Made by a program: the position numbers and the translations under genes. From contig QMSS01000089.1 of the NCBI GenBank assembly GCA_003649715.1, forward strand, positions 1 through 5,901: 5,901 nucleotides of DNA, read 5' to 3'. Of the stretch, positions 5,696-5,901 are shown one piece after another. The DNA is from Thermoplasmata archaeon (GTDB lineage: Archaea; Thermoplasmatota; E2; DHVEG-1). The notes below the pieces were generated by a model. It was given only the letters and a program-made list of their open reading frames with translations. It did not search any database and was not told the DNA's origin. Every line of letters begins with the position of its first letter. Positions within the stretch are counted from its first letter, which is position 1.

Positions 5696-5864
5696 TGAGT
5701 CACCTGGGATAATTAAACAAAAAGTCGCATGTTCCCATTTTCCTCCAGATGTTGGAACTGTAGGCATATCAATGGAATCCATATATCAACTAAGTCTTTG
5801 GCGCCACGTCTTAACAATTTCAAGTGAGAAATCCCCAAACTTTAGTTTGAGGGATGAATCACCT
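5696..5864 (+). mobile_element. Possible IS200/IS605-type right-end remnant or solo omega-RNA-like unit
   Basis: The right part ends in a hairpin followed by GAATCAC (5856-5862), the arrangement seen at right ends of many IS200/IS605 elements, where the same bases form the 3' scaffold of the TnpB guide RNA. One frame reads across the hairpin (SEKSPNFSLRDESP), as tnpB tails often do. No tnpA, no TnpB catalytic domain and no left-end hairpin are present, because phoU-like coding sequence ends only 50 bases upstream. TGAGTCACCT (5696-5705) and TGAATCACCT (5855-5864) are near-identical direct copies and might mark both ends, hence the boundaries given. They are tentative. An unrelated intergenic sequence with a good hairpin is the alternative. 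Confidence 0.4.
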
Positions 5865-5869
5865 CACTT
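5822..5869 (+). ncRNA. Nested stem-loop, omega-RNA scaffold-like
   Basis: The inner stem pairs ATCCC (5831-5835) with GGGAT (5851-5855) and CAAAC (5836-5840) with GTTTG (5845-5849), with a TTTA loop and one bulged A (5850). An outer stem pairs AAGTGAG (5822-5828) with CTCACTT (5863-5869), all seven positions matching. T-rich sequence follows (5868-5880). The inner hairpin plus GAATCAC fits the guide-RNA scaffold of TnpB-type elements. In that reading the guide would begin near 5863 and the outer stem would be partly fortuitous. A terminator is the simpler alternative. Confidence 0.35.
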
Positions 5870-5901
5870 TTACTATTTTTCGGCATAGGTCTTTTTCAAC
5901 T

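Noticed and set aside
5679..5888. 69-codon reading frame at the right end as a protein gene
   Set aside because: It has no ribosome site, no recognised fold and reads through the hairpin; it is better explained as the tail of a mobile-element remnant.
1..5901. CRISPR array, tRNA or rRNA
   Set aside because: No regularly spaced repeats and no cloverleaf or rRNA-like conserved stretches were seen on either strand.

Overview
The window looks like a piece of an archaeal chromosome. It carries a four-subunit 2-oxoacid:ferredoxin oxidoreductase in the order gamma-delta-alpha-beta, half-length MgtE/SLC41-type permeases without regulatory domains, and PhoU-TrkA_C proteins, all typical of archaea. 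Promoter-like sites are TATA boxes with an A-rich BRE-like stretch, and ribosome sites are of the GGAGGTGA type. AGA, ATA and CTA codons are common. A euryarchaeal or Thermoplasmatota-like source is a reasonable guess, but the sequence does not fix the lineage.

Layout. Positions 1-43 probably hold the last 13 codons of an upstream gene, followed at once by a strong hairpin (44-70) that may end its transcript. Positions 71-294 hold no convincing gene but contain a TATA-like box near 251. A por operon follows: porC/gamma (295-870), porD/delta (867-1145), porA/alpha (1142-2290) and porB/beta (2303-3220). porD appears to start at a CTG codon inside a CTGA overlap with porC, not at the internal ATG at 918. 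After a 68-base gap with a possible promoter comes a second, very tight cluster: two half-size MgtE-like permeases (3289-3843, 3840-4397) and two PhoU-TrkA_C proteins (4394-5065, 5062-5643). All three junctions in that cluster are ATGA overlaps.

How the genes work together. The four por products should form one cytoplasmic enzyme that oxidatively decarboxylates pyruvate (or a related 2-oxoacid) to the acyl-CoA, passing electrons through the PorB and PorD clusters to ferredoxin, or runs in reverse to fix CO2. The second cluster reads as a divalent-cation transport unit. The two permease halves may pair as the two repeats do in SLC41. They lack the N and CBS regulatory domains of bacterial MgtE, and the two soluble PhoU-TrkA_C paralogues are good candidates for supplying regulation in trans.

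Positions 5644-5901 hold a T-rich terminator, a clear TATA box and a sequence ending in a hairpin plus GAATCAC. That ending resembles the right end and omega-RNA scaffold of IS200/IS605-type elements. No tnpA or tnpB body is present, so it is either a decayed remnant or a free-standing guide-RNA-like unit.
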